The position numbers were made by a program, and so were the translations under genes. 41,708 nt of DNA from Geosiphon pyriformis (Eukaryota > Glomeromycota > Glomeromycetes > Archaeosporales > Geosiphonaceae), in assembly GCA_016748015.1 (NCBI GenBank), contig JAAOMT010000436.1, positions 9,667 through 51,374 on the forward strand, given 5' to 3'. Numbering within the stretch: position 1 is the stretch's first letter; every line of letters starts with the position of its first letter. The notes below the pieces were generated by a model. It ran no database searches. It was not told where the DNA came from and saw only the letters and a program-made list of their open reading frames with translations. Below, in pieces: positions 21,605-32,999 of this stretch.

Positions 21605-21750
21605 AATTCCTCAATTTTTTTTACCAAAAATTCTGGAATTTTTGGAATCTTGCAATTTCTTAAGAGGAATCCTGGAATTCTGGAATCCTATAATTCTTCA
21701 TATAAGAATCTTGTAATTTTTTTAAAAAAAATTCTGGAATTTTTTATTTT
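21605..21750 (-). repeat. array of GGAATT/AATTCC-type motifs in LTR U3
   Basis: Many overlapping copies of ATTCTGGAAT, GGAATCCT and AATTCTT within about 145 bp, present also in the other LTR (12545-12690). Some copies fit the alternating nTTCnnGAAn pattern of heat-shock elements. The array is upstream of the TATA-like box in element orientation. A regulatory role is speculative. Confidence 0.5.
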
Positions 21751-21814
21751 ACTATGTTTACTTTTGATTGGCTAATTTATATACTAATATGATTTTTATA
21801 TTTTATGAATAACA

Positions 21815-21818
21815 CCAA
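21815..21818. repeat. possible decayed target-site duplication, right
   Basis: CCAA, the partner of TTGA at 11841-11844, differing by three transitions. Confidence 0.4.
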
Positions 21819-22990
21819 TCACAGCACAGTGAATCCAATTGTCAGTATTAAGTAATTAATTGATAATGTATGTTTACTACCAACTTCTTCCAAAAAAGTG
21901 CCCAAATAATAAGCAGTTGTTTCTATAAACAAAGTAAACAACAAAGTCTTGAATTAATCTTTGGATGTCCAGATATTACAATCTCCTACAGCCATAGTCT
22001 CATACACTGAATTTTTTCTAATTAAGAAGAATCATTTAGCAGCCAACTATTAAGCCTAATTTAATTTGGCAAATTTTACTACAGTTTTCTGTCACATTTT
22101 AATCAACTGAATTTTAATCGACTTAATTTTACCAAATTCAGATATTGCAGTGACAATCATTTTCTTTGGCATATCTATGAGAATTTTTTTGATGACTACA
22201 GCCTGATTTAAATGTATTTCTTGTTTTTTAACATTGACATTTACAATAATCTCATTCTCTTCAGCCAATAAAATAGTTTTTATTATGCTGATTTTTGAAG
22301 TGAAGATAAATCTAATAATCTCTTTAAATTTTAAGGGAGTAGTGACCCTCCCAAAACCATTAATTAAAGAAAACAATTTTTTAACAGCCTGTGTTTTTGC
22401 CATAACAGATTTTTCTTTTATAGCACTAAGATTGATATCAAGAACAAAGAATTTGTTGATGGATACTTCAACCTGAGTTTTGAAAATTTTAGAATCAACC
22501 TACTTTCTATTAAAAAATATTTTAAGAGGAGAAGAGAAGAGATTACCATCTTTATCTATGCCATAATCAATTAAACTAAGAAGAAAGTCACAAATCAGAC
22601 CAGTATTAATTCTTTTAACTTTAGGGGTGTTTACTGCCAAACCAAAAAAAAAACTATTATCAACACCAAATAAAACATTATTATCTCTATTATTACTAGA
22701 AACATTGTTCATATTCGAATAAACACCATCACTATAACTAGATTTAACCAGAAAAATATTTTTTTAATCTTTAAAATGCTTAATATTACCAACTGAAACT
22801 TTTTTCTTTTAGAAAAAAATACCACCAACTAAACCATGAAGAGCATCTTTTGGAGTCTTTTTCTTAAACATACTGCTATTTGAAGCAGCTTTCAAGTCCA
22901 TTACAAAAGAATTATTAGCTTAAGAAATGTTGAAAATAATAAAACAAGTAAGATAAAAAACAAAAACTTCTTTTTCAAAAAATTGTTCTT
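21815..22990 (-). pseudogene. LINE ORF1 N-terminal half, decayed (same copy as 11130-11844)
   Basis: Minus-strand ORF1 with its leader. The start ATG is preserved at 22901-22899 (ATG GAC TTG), which dates the GTG at 3438 as a later change. Pieces at 22712-22500 and 22403-22092 match the N-terminal and first RRM regions of the ORF1 at 3438 (KTQ...KKLFSLINGFG, VVIKKILIDMPKKMI). Next to the LTR it reads H-C-A-V-I-G, continued by I-N-F-E-S-D at 11844, so the LTR element inserted inside the second RRM. The 5' leader ends near 22985. Several stops and frame breaks are present. Confidence 0.75.
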
Positions 22991-23060
22991 TGAAGAATTT
23001 GAACAAAGAAGAAAAAAAAGTTTTTTTTATATTAATACTTTATATTTTTTACAAAATTAT
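22986..23060. other. head-to-head junction of two LINE 5' ends
   Basis: Short AT-rich spacer between the 5' leader of the minus-strand LINE (ending about 22985) and that of the plus-strand LINE (starting about 23060). Each leader carries the ...AAAGA-CA...TTTTTTGTTTTTT signature seen at 3345-3390. Confidence 0.55.
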
Positions 23061-25380
23061 TAATAAACTTCTTTCTTTCTATGTTTTAAATTTCCTAAAG
23101 AGCATAATTTTGTAAAAAAAGTTTTTTGTTTTTTTTGTTATTTATTTATTAATATTTTTTAATTTAATAATTTCTTTATTATAAACTTAAAAACTGCTTT
23201 AAGCAATAGTATATTTAAAAAGAAAATGTCCAAAAGGGCTTTTTATGATCTAGTTAGTGACTTTTTTCCTAGAAAAAAAGAGTTATTTTTGGTAATATTA
23301 AACATTTAGATGATAAAAAAGATATATTATTGGTCAAATAGATTTTAATAGTATATATTCAGATTTGAACAGTGAGTTTAGTAATAATAAAGATAATTTT
23401 ATTATAAAAAATGTTAATTGTGAATCTTTTTTAGGTTTAACAGCAACTATTCTCAAAGCCAATAGAATAAGTACTAACATAATTTATGGTATTTTTTTGG
23501 TTTTTTTAACTTTAACATGGAAAAAGAGATTAAATTTCTTTCATCTTTTTTCAATATATCTTTAAACAAGAAATAAATTAATTCTAAAATTGTTAAAACT
23601 TAAGTAGAAGTGATTATTAAAAAATTTTTTGTCTTATATATTAATTTATTAATAGTAAAAAACAAATTAACAATGGCCAAAACTTAAAAAATTTGAAAAA
23701 TTTTTTCAATAATTAATGGTTTTAGGAGAATTAGTACTCTTTCAAAATTTGAAAAAATAATTAAATATATATTTACATCAAAAAAAAGCATGAAAAAAGT
23801 CATATTATTGATTAAAAAAAAAATCATTATAAACAGTAATATTAAAAAACAAAAAATTAAATCAGATTAAGCTATGATAATTAAAATATTTTTATAGATA
23901 TGTTAAAAGAAATAATCATTACTGTAGTATCTAAGTTTATTCAAATTAAGTTAATTCAATTATAATTAATTGGACTATAACAAAAGGCTGTAATAGAGTT
24001 TACCAAATTAGTTTAAGCAAATTAGTTAGCAGTAAAGTAGTCATTTTTAATTAAAAAAGATTTAATACATATAGTAAAGACCAAAAATTGTAATGTTTGA
24101 ATATTTAAGAACTGGTTTAAGATGTTTTTGTTTACTTTGTTTGTAAAAACAACTGTTTATAATCTTGGTGCTTTATTAAAAAAAACTTATAGAAAAACTT
24201 ACATTATAAATTAATTATTTGATTTTAGCAATAGAATTTGTTATACTGTGATTAGTTTTGAATTAAATAAAAAACTAAAGTTTGTTTTTTATACAGTCAA
24301 TTTTTGGTAGTGTAAAACTTTTTTAGATTAGAATAGTTTTGGTTTAATATAAAAAGTGTAAGCAATTTAAACATTTAACTTAAAGTGTAATATATTAGAT
24401 ATTTTTATCTTGTTTTCTTTAAAAACATATAAAAGAGTTGCTCAAATAAAAATTGTTTTCAATTGACCAGATTATATGTTAAAAAAATGTTTTTGTTTTT
24501 TGTTTTGCTACTTTTAGTAACAAATTATAAATACAAGTGGTTTTATTTACTACTTTTACTAATAATACTTGTTTTAGTTCTAGTTTTAGATTTCTTCTTT
24601 CTAATACTTTTCATAATAAATGAAATTTATTGGTTGGTTAAAACAATTTTTTTATTGTAACTCATTTAGCTTTTTTGGAATGTTTTTTAGAGCTTTTGGC
24701 TGATTAGATGTTAAAATTATGAAAAAATTAAGTGTTATAAATCTGGTGTCTTTAGTATTTGTTTCTTAATTTTTTTTTTAATTGTTTCTGTATTATTGAA
24801 TTTGAATTTGAATTTGAATATAGTTTTAAAAGATCTATTAGTGTTACTTATTTTTTTTTTTAGTTATAAAAAATAAGATTTTAGATTTAAGTTTAAATAA
24901 CTCAAAGATTCTGATTACTAAAATAAATAGTTTGAAATCAAAAAAAATAACTCTTAAGATTTTGGTTAATTCAGTTTTAGTAAGATTGAATTAATTATGC
25001 TTTGGCTTGGAATTTCTAATGTTTTTTTATTTTAATAACTGATTTAATATGAAAGTTTGCTATATGTAATATTTGAGGTATTAATGTGTTTGTAAAACAA
25101 AAAAATATTGTTTGTTGGCATACAAATCTGAATAATATAGTTTCTATTATTACAGAAACAAAATTAAAATTTAGTATTAGATTATAAATTGTAGATAAGT
25201 TTGATAGAGTACAGATTTTTATATTTGGTTTTATTAAAACAAACTTTAGAAAATTTTTAAATTCCAATATATTGGTTTTTAAACTACTAATTTTGGCAAT
25301 AAAAATTTTAAAACTATTTATATTTAAAAATAAAAATAATAAAAATACTTATAATTATATTTAAACTAATAATTACAGTA
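23060..25380 (+). pseudogene. LINE 5' half: ORF1 and start of endonuclease, very decayed
   Basis: Plus-strand copy of the same LINE family, almost saturated with A/T. Recognisable pieces run in order: leader (23060-23130), ORF1 N-terminus (23225 onward), KFEKIIKYIFTSKKSMKK-type segment near 23750-23800, IIKIFL..MLKEIIITVVSKF near 23880-23935, the second RRM region near 24120-24300, AKLYVKKM-like segment near 24465, then ORF2 start with CNI and the VITETKLKF motif near 25140-25175. Similarity fades near 25340-25380, inside the endonuclease. The downstream part is probably 38380-40720. Confidence 0.7.
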
Positions 25381-25392
25381 AAAGCTTTAATT

Positions 25393-28300
25393 TTTTTTAT
25401 TTTATTTATTAATATTAATAAATACAGTTCAACTACTATCTAGTATACTGAAACAAATAAGTAAATCAAATTAAATATGATTTATGCATTTTTTATATGT
25501 GATTAGCCACTCAAACCAATCAAGACAGCACTACACATCTATAAAAACTTTTGTATTATTGTCCAAACCAGAAAAAAACAAACATGGCTTATGCAAACCA
25601 AAATTGACAGCAAAGAACTCAATAATACCAAGCAAATAAATTACCTCTTTAGATATTAAACTGGACAAACCACATGACAAACTAAATATTATTTTTGTAT
25701 TACAAACTATACTATTCTTTTTTATGTTTGTCTTAAACTTAGATCTTAACAATTATAATTTACTATAATACTTATCTACTAAATAGTAAATAAAGTCAAT
25801 TACCACCAAAACAGCTCTTTTTTTATTCTTAAAAATAGATACTGTCTCCTTTACTTATTTTTTAAAAACAAAATTCTTGCATAAAACTGTATAAATACTA
25901 ACATATAAAGTATCTAAAGAGAGAGTTTACAATACTGAGAATGATAATAAAGAGCATTTCCCTACCAAAAACTTCCACAAATTAACATGACCAGAAATAA
26001 TATTAAAGCACACAAAGACATTCTTTGAATAAGTAAAAGTATGATCAAACAACTCAACATTATTACATATCAAACACAAAATCTCAAATAATCTTTGTTA
26101 TATAGTCTTTTGCAAACAGCAACTAGCAATCTTTTGTGGATGGTTTTCATTATATATGTGTGCAAAACAACTGACTTTTTACTAATAAACCCAACCAACA
26201 GTGAGAGTTTGAATGCCAAACTAAAGCAATACAATTCTAATCCACACACTGAATGAATAATCTGTTCAAAACATCTATATCAGGACTTACTTTTCACAGA
26301 ACTTGACAAACAGTTTAGTAAACATTATAAACAAAATGATAAGCATTGTCTAAAATTATCTAATCATCTGCCACAAAAATTTTTTTATGAATTTTAATAG
26401 ATAGAGCCAAATATAACTATATTGCCATATAGGCAAAAACATTGGTCTAATTATTACCAAAGTTTTTTGAATGGTTTTTTATCTTTATCTATCTTATAGA
26501 AATGTTTTTTAACTTTATTAAATTAGCTACATAATGTCTCTCTACCCAATACTTGTTTTAAAAGTCAGGCCAATATAAATTGCATTCTAACAAACATGCA
26601 TTCAAAACTGCTTGGCTATTCATATGTAAAACCATTGAACAAAATAAAAAAATACATTCTAAGACCAAGGCAATTACTTGCAATTCCAATAATATTGAAG
26701 ACAACAAATTATTCACTCTAATACCCATATCCAATCTAATATTAGAGAAGTAAGCTGCTGCTTTATTAGCAACTTTTGACATTTTTAGATCTTTTAATAA
26801 ACTATCAGTATAAACATTAATTGTTTTAACTCACATCTTATGCAATTACTGATGTATTTCTAAGAACTCATCTAAGCAAAAAAGTCTGAACAGCCAAGTC
26901 ATTGACACTTTTATTATATTCTACAGAAAAATTGTTTATATATACCAAAGTTTTTTCAAACCATAAAGGTACTGGACTTTTCATACTTAATCTTTTTTAA
27001 TACTGAAAAATTTTCTAATTTATGATTAAACTATGCTTGTTTAGCAAAATATTACTAAAAACAAAACCAAAATGTTTTAAAAAATACATCATATTAAAAT
27101 AATAAGCATTCCCCAAAATTCTGAACATTAGAAAATGATCAAATCTATAAAATACATTAGGTAAATTATTGACCAAAAAAGTCTCAATGTTCAAAAAAAT
27201 TTTTATGCTACCAGCCAAAAAGTTATTCTTTGAATTAACTTTCAACTTAACAAGAAACTGCAAAAGATTCAAAAGTACTTATTCAAAACTTGCAAATCTA
27301 AAGTGTAGTACTTAAACAATTGGCCAAAAATTTTAACAACATTAGAAAACTTAACTACTGAAGCAATTTTGACTTCAACCTAAATCTGCTTAAAAGACTT
27401 TAAATTATACAAAGATAAATGGTACAAAGTCTTATTAAAAAAGTTTTTTGGCAAGTTGGCTTTGGATCTAAGTTTTTTTTTTATTATAAAATCTTATTTG
27501 TAACATATACTTTTTGACACAAAACTAAACTACATTTAATAACCAACTATAGACTACAAAACTGCTAAAACTAAATAAGAGAACTGTTTATCCAATACTG
27601 TTTTTCTAAAGACCAAATTCAAAAAAAACTTGACATCTAAATGTGTCTTAGCAAGATTTGGCTTGAACAATCCTTTTATTGACAAGAAAATACCTAAATA
27701 TCTGTGAAATACACTATGCTTGACTATAAAAATTAGCTGACCACTAATATACAAAGAAGTTTCAGATATTCTTTGGTTAATAAGAATTACTATTGTTTTG
27801 TTGTTATTGATAAAAATGTCATTAATACTAAAAAATTTATTTACAATATTGAACATATATTGTGTTAAAGTCTGCTTATTTTTCACCCATATTGTATCAT
27901 CAACAAAAGCATCCATTACAAAGAATGAAAACCTGCTTCTACTAATCTCTACCTAATCTGTTTTTGCCACAAAATTAAAGTTAATTCTATATTCACACAA
28001 ATGTTTATGTTTCTTGACCTTACACAACAAAAGATCATAAAAAATCTTCTAAAGAAATAGTAAAAAAATTTCACCTTAATCTAGTCTATTATATATCTTA
28101 TAATTATTCAAAAGACCAAAGTTAGTTATCACTTTGTTAACTCTGTTCTTATAAATATTTCTAAAAAACCTGATAAACCTGTCATATATTTTGATACATT
28201 TTAAACTTGATTTCAAAAAATGCCAACCAACTAAATCATAAGCTTTGCACATATTTTATAGAACCAACCAGATTTTTCATTTTTTTTCTAGAGTATTTTC

Positions 28301-29863
28301 TATTATTAAGCCAATAATAAACAAAGAGACTAAGTTGAAATATTTTTTAGGACTGAAAAATTATCTCCACAAAGAACATTGAGTTTGCTACAAACAGATA
28401 AAATCCAATTTAATAGAATTTTAAACAAATTTTTCTTGTAGTTTCAATTAAAATAATAAGATAAGTGTTGATTAAAATGTTATTTTATTTATAAAACTTG
28501 AAAATTATCAAGACTTAAGCCCTCTCTTATAGATCTAATACATTATCAAGCTTTAGACACAAATTCAACAAAACCAAGAAATATTTTATCAATTTGTTAC
28601 TATAGTGCTTTTATAGCTTATTTAATATATCAAAGAAACCAACAGTCTTGCCATCAAGCAATCTATTTATTACCAAAACCAATTTCTTCAAGCTAATGTT
28701 ATTCATAATACCAGAAAATATATTGTCTTTCATGTGCTCCAAAAGTGCATATTAATGAATCCACAAATTAGGCAGAACCAAAAGAATCATGTATTTTTTT
28801 GTCCAATTTATCATAATATTGTTAATCTCAGACTTTACTTTCTCTAGTTCCAAAATCAATTCTTTTTTAATTACCAAATGATTCAAAACAACTTTGCAGA
28901 AAAGTCACTTCAGAACACTTTTTATTACACTCTCTTATTTGAACTGAAATTTTTCATACACTTTTTGATTGCTCTCTTAATGGCTGTATCTTTAGCAACT
29001 TCTGATTTATAGTACTTGGACTTCTTATATCTTTTTTTAATTAATAATAATTGTTTAATAGTTTCTATTAAAGATATATCATTTTGAATTATAAAATCAA
29101 TCATAAAAGTTTTTTTGCTGTTAATTGTCTATCATTTTTTAAAGAAGTGTATATACCTAAATTTGTTGTCTACTTTTAATTCCCTTACAACCTTGGCCAC
29201 TAGTAATTCTAGCCCAAAAAACTTTAATAATTGCTTATTTTTAAACAGTCAAACTTACTGAACTAATGTTTAGTGAAAATAACATTAGCTAAACTTATCA
29301 TTATCTTTTTTATCTTATCCTACATAGCATTCAAATTGCCAAGAGCTTTTGCATTCAAAAATTTACTTATTATCATTAAAAGTTTGGTTGAAATGCACTC
29401 CTTAAAATGGGTCTATTTGGTACTATTTGCATCTTTAATATTGAACTTCTAGCAATTTTTGTTTGTCTGTTTACAAATGCTATTTAGATTTGTGTTCAAA
29501 AAACTTTTTAATCTAATTAAAACCAAAACTATCTTATAATTCATGTTAAAAAATTCAGACACAGAGCCAACTTTATGCACTAAAACTATTGATAACAAAT
29601 TTTTACTAATAAAAATATAGTTAATAATCTTTTCAGCCTTTTTAAAGTTATTTCAAGTAGGAATTTTAGCTAAAAAGTGTTTTCTAAGTAAATTAATCAA
29701 ACCCAAATCTGAATATTTTTTGAAGCTTACATTTTTTCTAGAACTATCTTTATTGAAGTTACCACCCAGAACCACAAAAGAGCTAGAATTGACTATCTTA
29801 AAGATCATGGAGTTGATACTTAAAGCTTGGCCAAACTATATACCAATAAATATACCAATATAT
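25393..29863 (-). pseudogene. LINE ORF2 (endonuclease to 3' tail), minus strand, decayed
   Basis: The minus strand reads endonuclease (VVLGGNFNK near 29770; SVSEFF near 29545), reverse transcriptase with an intact FVDD at 27907-27896, RNase H near 26790-26560 in which the DSQ Asp is Asn while LELQ keeps its Glu, a zinc finger near 26075-26030 whose last Cys is Tyr, the C-terminal domain (25752-25531) and the shared 3' tail (25535-25405). It ends at a T-rich run, the complement of the A tail, near 25393. Stops are frequent. The 5' side is cut at the LGLYAG region by the LTR at 29864. It keeps more G+C than the flanking plus-strand LINE pieces. Confidence 0.75.
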
Positions 29864-29950
29864 TGTTATGATTGAAACTTATACTTCTTATTAATTATCA
29901 CATGTATTAGCCACTGATGTCATATAAATTAGCCATTCTATTTTTAGAAA

Positions 29951-29974
29951 ATAATTATTGACCTGATCATTGAC
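29951..29974 (+). repeat. 12-bp tandem repeat, 2 units, upstream of TATA
   Basis: Two units of the type CTGATCATTGAC, 13 bp before the TATA-like box. The 3' LTR has four units and the third LTR has seven, at the same place. Confidence 0.8.
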
Positions 29975-29987
29975 CACTTTTGATAGC

Positions 29988-29995
29988 TATATAAG
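29988..29995 (+). promoter_or_regulatory. TATA-like box of family B LTR
   Basis: TATATAAG, conserved as TATATAAA at 37862-37869 and TATATAAG at 41107-41114. It lies just downstream of the 12-bp repeats, which fits a U3 promoter. Confidence 0.55.
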
Positions 29996-30509
29996 TAATA
30001 AATTTCTTAGCTATAGAAAAGCATGTTCAAAATAATCAAGAATAAATAAAATAACAACTTTTATCTTAATTATTCTCTTATCACTAATTTTTCTTTTTCT
30101 ACTTTCAAGTATCCAAACATCTTGAGATAAAAGATTACTTGTTGGTATTTTCCTACCTTTTTCCTGAAATGTATAAATGTAGTATTTGAAGATTATTGAA
30201 TAAAATGTGACTGAAAAATACATCTGATACTTGATATTAAATTCTAAGAACACTGATGTAAAACATAGAATTATACCAAGTATGATCATTTGTTGATAGT
30301 ACAGACTATCTCTTTACTTTCAGATTCTCTGGTTACTTTTTGAAAAGAATAGCAACTGAGATATTTTATGAGACTGATCTTGCACATTGAATCCATACTC
30401 ATTCAATTCACTCTTTGAAGTTAAATTTCCTTTAATTATTTTTATTACCCTACAATTCTGTTCTTCCTTGCTATCTGTTAACTTGTTACTCCAACTTGTA
30501 ACATAAAAG

Positions 30510-30521
30510 TGGTGCTCCCTG
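30510..30521 (+). promoter_or_regulatory. primer-binding site of family B
   Basis: TGGTGCTCCCTG, six bases after the LTR end, begins with the TGG expected from a tRNA CCA terminus. The complementary tRNA 3' end would be CAGGGAGCACCA; the tRNA was not identified. The family A site is the same apart from C>T changes. Confidence 0.6.
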
Positions 30522-30555
30522 TAAAGTTGTCAAAATCCACTTTGTTTCTTATTGT

Positions 30556-31056
30556 ATGGGTAATTATTCATACCTGTCACAACAATCAAAAGAACACTTT
30601 GCAGCACATAACAGAAATGACCTAAATTTCATTGAACTTAATTTTTTGCCCTTCTGCTTGATTTGCTTTCCCATTAAAGAACAATCCAGTAGACAATTCC
30701 AAGACTTTTGGAACTGGTTTTTGAATGAGCATTTAGCTAAAACCTACACAGCCTATACAACTTACTACTTTGACTAAGCTTATCTTAAAAACAACTTTGA
30801 AGAAAAAAACAACAGCATCAATTAGCTTTTATACTCAACAACCTTTGAACAACAACCCTCTGATTTCGAATATTTGAATCATCAAATCTACCTTTGAATT
30901 GTTGCTTATCAATTAGTTGAGACTTCACTTGAAACAAAAGAAGAAAGCTATCAAACTGCTCCCGTTTTTGATTTTTTTCAAGTGAATCAGAACACTCCAC
31001 ACAAACAATTACACCTGAATCAATGGCTTAAGACTCTTTGCAACAAAACATTCTGA
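30556..31056 (+). pseudogene. extra ORF upstream of gag (family B), unassigned
   Basis: A reading frame of about 167 codons from ATG 30556 to TGA 31054-31056, with three internal stops: TAA 30775, TAG 30823 and TGA 30895. The residues around each stop read continuously in the same frame, so it behaves like a once-open coding region. It is rich in aromatic residues, Gln and Asn (for example FQDFWNWFL, TTFEQQPSDFEYLN). It overlaps the gag ATG by 34 nt in another frame. It could be a separate small protein or an N-terminal Gag extension joined by frameshift. No family was recognised. Confidence 0.55.
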
Positions 31057-32100
31057 TCACCCTTCAAGGTATACAGAATGCTTTAAAGCGAAAAAACAAC
31101 ACCTCATTACTATTATTCAAAAGTAATGCCCAAGATCCAATTGAATGGCTGGATGATTTTAAGAGAGCTGTCACAGCAAACCAATATGATAATGAATACA
31201 AGTTCCAAATTGTTGGTGGCTATCTCCAAAACTTTTCTGCTACTTGGTTCTCACAAAAAACCAATGCCAATGCTCAGCAAAGAATCATTAAATGGGCACC
31301 AGCAAATGCTGGAGAAGATAACATCTCTTTTACTACCCAGTTTAAAACAAAATTTAGAACTTCTATCTTAATATCCAAATGGCACATGGAGTTAGAAAAA
31401 AGAATCCAAGACACAGGAGAAATAGTAACTAAATATGTTAAAGTTATTAAAAAACTAATTAAGCATGTAGACTCTAGTAGAAATTAGACAGAAGAGCAAA
31501 AGATTTATTCTTTTACAAAAGGATTGAGAACTGATCTTTCATATGCTTTTTGGCCTCTTCTGGTCCTAAAAAATAATTCCACAATAGATATGGTCATTGA
31601 ACTTGTCCAGAAAATAGAAGACAACCAAAGAATGAACCTAGGATCTACTCTTTTAGTTTTTGCTCTTGCTCCTGCCATGGTTCCAGCTCCACAAATGACT
31701 GTCACTTTTTTTACTGCCCAAACTCCAGATTCCAATAAACAATTGATAGATAGACTCACAACCAATCTTGCTTGTTTATTAGAACTCTTAGCTCAAGCAG
31801 TTAGAAAAAATTAACAATTCCAAAGACCCAGATTTGAACCCTATTTTAATTAACCCCAGCAACCCTCTTATTAAAGACAACAAAATTATGGCCCATCTGT
31901 GTGTTATCATTGTGGATTAACTGGACATTTTTCCAGAGATTACAACAATCTTTCTCTGCTTCTTCCAGCTCTCAGAAACAATAACAATTAAAATAATAAA
32001 ATCATCAACAACAATATCCCCAATCAAAGACCCAATTATGCCAACATTAATTTCTTTGGAAAAGATTTTTTAGTTAAAGCTACTGTTTATCAGCTTTTAA
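31023..32100 (+). pseudogene. Gag of family B element, broken
   Basis: Starts at ATG 31023. The third codon is TAA (31029-31031), probably from CAA. The capsid part (31038-31487) holds a retrotransposon Gag pattern: DPIEWLDDFKRAV, YLQNFSATWF, FKTKFR. The frame continues past TAG 31485-31487 and TAA 31812-31814. The zinc knuckle at 31902-31943 reads CX2CX4HX4Y, its last Cys changed to Tyr by G>A. Its role is particle assembly and RNA packaging. Pol continues in another reading frame downstream. Confidence 0.8.
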
Positions 32101-32119
32101 ACTAGTAGACACACCTCCA

Positions 32120-32930
32120 AAGAGTAAGAGTATAAGCCAACCAGAAAAAAACCTTTTTTATGCTTTTAATCTAACTGATAATGACCATGATATAAATGAA
32201 CTAACAATCAACCCCTCTGAATCAACCAAAAAGAAGAAGAAAGCCAAGGTTGATTTCGTTCTGGACCCAAACAAGGCATCCAAATCAACTATTGATAACA
32301 ATGAACTACCAAAGGCTAAAGTTTTTAAGAATCCTCTAAAATTGAAATCCCCAGAAATTGTACAAAAATCTGGACCCTATTTTGTTATAAAAGATTTTAT
32401 AGAAACCCCAGCACATATTACTTTTGGCCAGTTAATGACCCATTCACAGTTCAGAAAAAACCTTTGCAAATTATTGATGCCAAAAAAAAAGACATCAAAA
32501 ACCAACAAATGTCCTCGTTAAGCAGAACTTGTTAACAACAGCAATATCACCTCTCTGATCTGTAAAGTTCAAGTGGCTGGTTATTTTATTGATCTGATCC
32601 TAAACAGTGGATTATCTGTTAGTATAATTGTTAAACACTTTTTTGAAGCAATTGGTAGAAAGATTGATAAGCCTTCTATTCAATCAATGACCAATGTACA
32701 TGATGACAAGAAAAAAGGCCTGGGCATAGCCAAAGCTATTCCTGTTTGCATCAATAATATTAGCATTGAAACTGATATAGAAGTATCTGAAGCAAAAGAG
32801 TACACCATAATTGTTGGCAATGAGTGGCTTAAGAAAGCTAAAGCACTACTTGATTATGAACTTTGTGAGCTAACCATCAGATGTAATGAGAAATCCATTG
32901 TGGTTAAATGTTATCATTGAACAACTCCTC
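32120..32930 (+). pseudogene. Gag-Pol linker and aspartic protease, family B
   Basis: Frame 2. A Lys/Asp-rich linker (about 32135-32520) leads to the protease (about 32555-32920). The active site reads LILNSG where LDSG is expected, so the catalytic Asp is Asn at 32603-32605 (GAC>AAC). Downstream, TIIVGNEWLKKAKALLDY fits the strand-helix end of Ty3/gypsy proteases. TGA at 32918-32920 replaces an expected Trp. As encoded the protease is dead. Confidence 0.75.
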
Positions 32931-32999
32931 TAGTAACCAAACAGAACCAAAAAGAAGAACAATCAGATAAATCAGATAATAATGAAAGTAATGATAAAG

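Larger units (their letters stand above)
11845..21814 (-). mobile_element. Ty3/gypsy-type LTR retrotransposon with dUTPase (family A), nested in a LINE
   Basis: A complete LTR element in minus orientation, about 10 kb: 5' LTR 20924-21814, primer-binding region near 20900-20921, gag, protease, Cys-rich segment, dUTPase, RT, RNase H, integrase, and 3' LTR 11845-12754. RT before integrase gives the Ty3/gypsy order. It lies inside a minus-strand LINE ORF1 whose two halves flank it in register. The LTRs differ at many positions, mainly transitions, and all reading frames contain stops, so it is an old, dead copy. The element is longer than a minimal Ty3 element because of the extra Cys-rich and dUTPase regions before RT. 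Confidence 0.85.
20924..21814 (-). repeat. 5' LTR of family A element
   Basis: About 891 bp. On the minus strand it starts TGTTATTCAT and ends TTTGTAACA, a TG...CA LTR with short terminal inverted repeats. Transcription order on the minus strand gives a motif array (about 21750-21600), then the TATA-like run (21593-21580). The boundary with the LINE ORF1 at 21815 is sharp. Confidence 0.85.
29864..30503 (+). repeat. 5' LTR of family B element
   Basis: 640 bp, TGTTATGATTGAAAC to CTTGTAACA. It contains two 12-bp repeat units (29951-29974) and a TATA-like TATATAAG at 29988-29995. It is 26 bp shorter than the 3' LTR; two repeat units account for 24 bp of this. Confidence 0.9.

Noticed and set aside
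23060-29863. Twin-priming inversion of one LINE
   Set aside because: Twin priming inverts the 5' segment upstream of the poly(A) segment. Here the 5' part is plus and the 3' part is minus, the opposite arrangement, and decay levels differ.
30011-30289. 92-codon minus-strand frame within an LTR
   Set aside because: Lies wholly in the 5' LTR and is not open in the other LTR copies.
31505-31765. 86-codon minus-strand open frame
   Set aside because: Antisense to Gag of the family B element; no independent support.
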